DNA of 64,000 nucleotides from Glandiceps talaboti (lineage: Eukaryota > Hemichordata > Enteropneusta > Spengelidae): the NCBI RefSeq assembly GCF_964340395.1, contig NC_135560.1, forward strand, positions 9,135,098 through 9,199,097, in the 5' to 3' direction. A model generated the notes under the pieces. That model saw nothing but the letters and a program-made list of their open reading frames with translations, was not told the origin of the DNA and made no database searches. Below, in pieces: positions 61,961 through 64,000 of the stretch. The position numbers and the translations under genes were made by a program. Each line of letters opens with the position of its first letter. Positions within the stretch are counted from its first letter, which is position 1.

Positions 61961-64000
61961 GGGTGCACAAGTAGCGTGCACTTCTCTCCCCCTACTTTTG
62001 AAACTTAGTGAAGCCCCTGGTACCCGTTACTAAATCGATCAGGCTCTTAACTAATATTTGTTACCTACATTCCTGCAAACCAGACACGACACAAATAATA
62101 CAGGAGACATGTTTGACTAAATTTATCATTTATAAGATTACAAAACTGACAAGTAAAGTGTGTAGGTTTCCTAGAATGGCTGTATTAATTAACTATTATT
62201 TCACCTGATATTTATAATCATAAAATAAACTTGCTGAAGTTCGCATTGGTCTTTCAAGTTATAAACAAACACTTCCATAGTGGAGCATTAGATGAAAACT
62301 CTCATTAACAAATTCAATTAACTGAAGTAGACTTAAATTCAAGAGGATACAGCATGCCGACAGTTGGGAAATTAGGAGAAGAGGAAGTCGTTGACTAAAA
62401 AAAAAAGGAGGCTAAATTTGCAGTGATGTGTACTCAGATGGCGAAGCATGCATCACTGTTAATACTTACTCATCTCATTACAAATGTATGTATCTTGGTT
62501 AGCTTGGTAAAAGAGGACAGAGATGTTATTATAATATAAATCTATAACATAATCTGTAAACGATACCACAAATAGCAAAATAGTTGAAAATGTATAATTT
62601 GTCAACTTTTTAGAATCTCAGCAAAATTCATGAATCTTTCAAAATACATTCATAAAAGTTATTAACTTCATTCCTGTTAACTTTTAACCCAAATCCCCAG
62701 AATAAAATAAATGTACATATGCTGAATACCATCATAAACATATTGTCAAGATTTAGCTTAATAAGTAACTGAAAATAAACAGCAAACAACATTATGACGA
62801 CTACTCAATTATGAATCATATTTTACAACAATCACACTCTCATAATTCATCCAAAATGTTTTTCCTGTTATGATACCAAAGTATCACCTCATTGGTAGCT
62901 TCAGTCCGACCAGATTATTACTTAGTCACTTTTATAAATACACCTGTGGAATTTGTTTATACACAGACTGAGAGCTTTATAAATCCTCATAACGCTTGTC
63001 AATGGCTGTCAATTAAATATGTATTTTTTCTGATGTACTTTTTTTAATTAATCACTACATGAAGTAAATATGTCCGGTAAGGATCTGGAACACAGGCTGT
63101 TTGAATAGTCTCATAATGTCAAAATGCATCTATACTTATACAATTCATGATGGATGTCTGGACTTGTCATAAATAATGATCATATCAATATGTGGTAGCA
63201 ATGTAGTCGGTGTTTGTTATTTTATGATCACACATACCTACATTTGCACAATGTAGAAATTACACATCAACTGCGTTACCAATGCAATACTTTAGTTATT
63301 TCATATTCATATCGATGTAAAATTTTCAAAGAAAGTGGGCTAACATTATTATGTAACAGTGTGCTTGCTAAGGGCAGTAAGTAGGCAAAATCTAAGAGGT
63401 GGAGGGGGGGGGGGGAGCACTCTGGATTGTAGACTCTATGAGGATGATGAAACACTGACATTTTTACCCTTTCTCCCTATTATGTTACCAGGGTTCCCCA
63501 ACCTTAGCAAAAAACACTGCATAATGCTTTTTTACGACTATAATGAATAAACTCAGTAATTTTCAAGAAACTTGTATTTTCATAATCATATTTATAGTTT
63601 TTGGGAGTTGAATTTCAAATGTTGAATATAGACAGACACCTGTTCTTGGGCTATGTATGTACACGTATAGTTTACAATGGAAGGTGTCTTCTCAAATAGC
63701 AGAATGCAGTTGACTTTCTGCGTTTACTAGTCATCCTTCTATACCTGCTGACACTGAAAATAACCATGTATTAGTAGACCAATATTCAATCGAAATGTAC
63801 AGCTAAGGCGAAAAAAATTAATTTAGTATTTCCGATACCATGGCCTTTAAAAATAGAGTACGTAGGTCGGGATTTTATTTTATTTCATCTTATTTTATTT
63901 TATCTTTACCTTTTTGATTGTTTTCATTTTTGAAAAATATTGTCTCAACCCAAAAGCAAACAAAATGTCAGTCAGTATACCCCTTCTGTGATAATCTGAT

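Larger units (their letters stand above)
56672..64000. other. Upstream region of MEF2
   Basis: No protein-coding exon recognised in 7.3 kb. It should contain MEF2 5' UTR exons and promoter. A cluster of three CACCTG/CAGGTG E-boxes with a hairpin (57756-57852) and one foldback element (61666-61960) stand out; the rest is AT-rich, with no other feature I can support. Confidence 0.6.

Overview
This window is animal nuclear DNA. It is AT-rich, has spliced genes with GT/AG introns, and is crowded with short non-autonomous transposons and microsatellites. Three conserved protein genes can be assembled completely from the sequence; every splice junction used is GT..AG and keeps phase. They are eukaryotic elongation factor 2 (minus strand, 13 coding exons, 840 aa), an LRRC28-type leucine-rich-repeat protein (plus strand, 8 coding exons, 385 aa) and a MEF2 MADS-box transcription factor (minus strand, 9 coding exons, about 462 aa). 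A single MEF2-type gene, a tRNA-derived SINE with a Deu-like central segment and the dense foldback/MITE content suggest a non-vertebrate bilaterian. An invertebrate deuterostome such as a lancelet or acorn worm is my best guess, but the species is not proven by what I can read.

Layout. 1-7.2 kb is gene-free sequence downstream of EEF2, filled with microsatellites and several inverted-repeat elements, including two abutting ones at 3440-4659 and 4661-5516. 7.2-20.1 kb is EEF2. Its introns host at least five small foldback/MITE insertions, four of them stacked in intron 7. Its promoter region at about 20.17-20.21 kb has a TATA-like box next to a CACGTG E-box and a pyrimidine-rich start. 20.2-22.6 kb separates EEF2 from LRRC28, which point away from each other, and contains a 216-bp foldback with a 9-bp target duplication, a SINE and a hAT-like MITE. 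22.7-30.7 kb is LRRC28. 30.7-39.6 kb is the interval between the converging 3' ends of LRRC28 and MEF2; it has no recognisable exon. 39.6-56.7 kb is the MEF2 coding region, with a 10.6-kb intron after the exon that completes the MADS/MEF2 domain. 56.7-64 kb is upstream of the MEF2 start codon and should hold its promoter and 5' UTR exons, none of which I can define.

How the genes relate. EEF2 is the ribosomal translocase, MEF2 is a muscle/neuronal transcription factor and LRRC28 has no settled function, so there is no pathway link. The neighbourhood is the interesting part: LRRC28 and MEF2A are also neighbours on human chromosome 15q26, so the pairing looks like old conserved synteny. No bacterial-type operon, CRISPR array, viral gene or novel enzyme system was found. 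The least described material is the set of short palindromic element families, several with identifiable ends and target-site duplications, plus a hammerhead-ribozyme-like inverted pair just after the LRRC28 stop codon.
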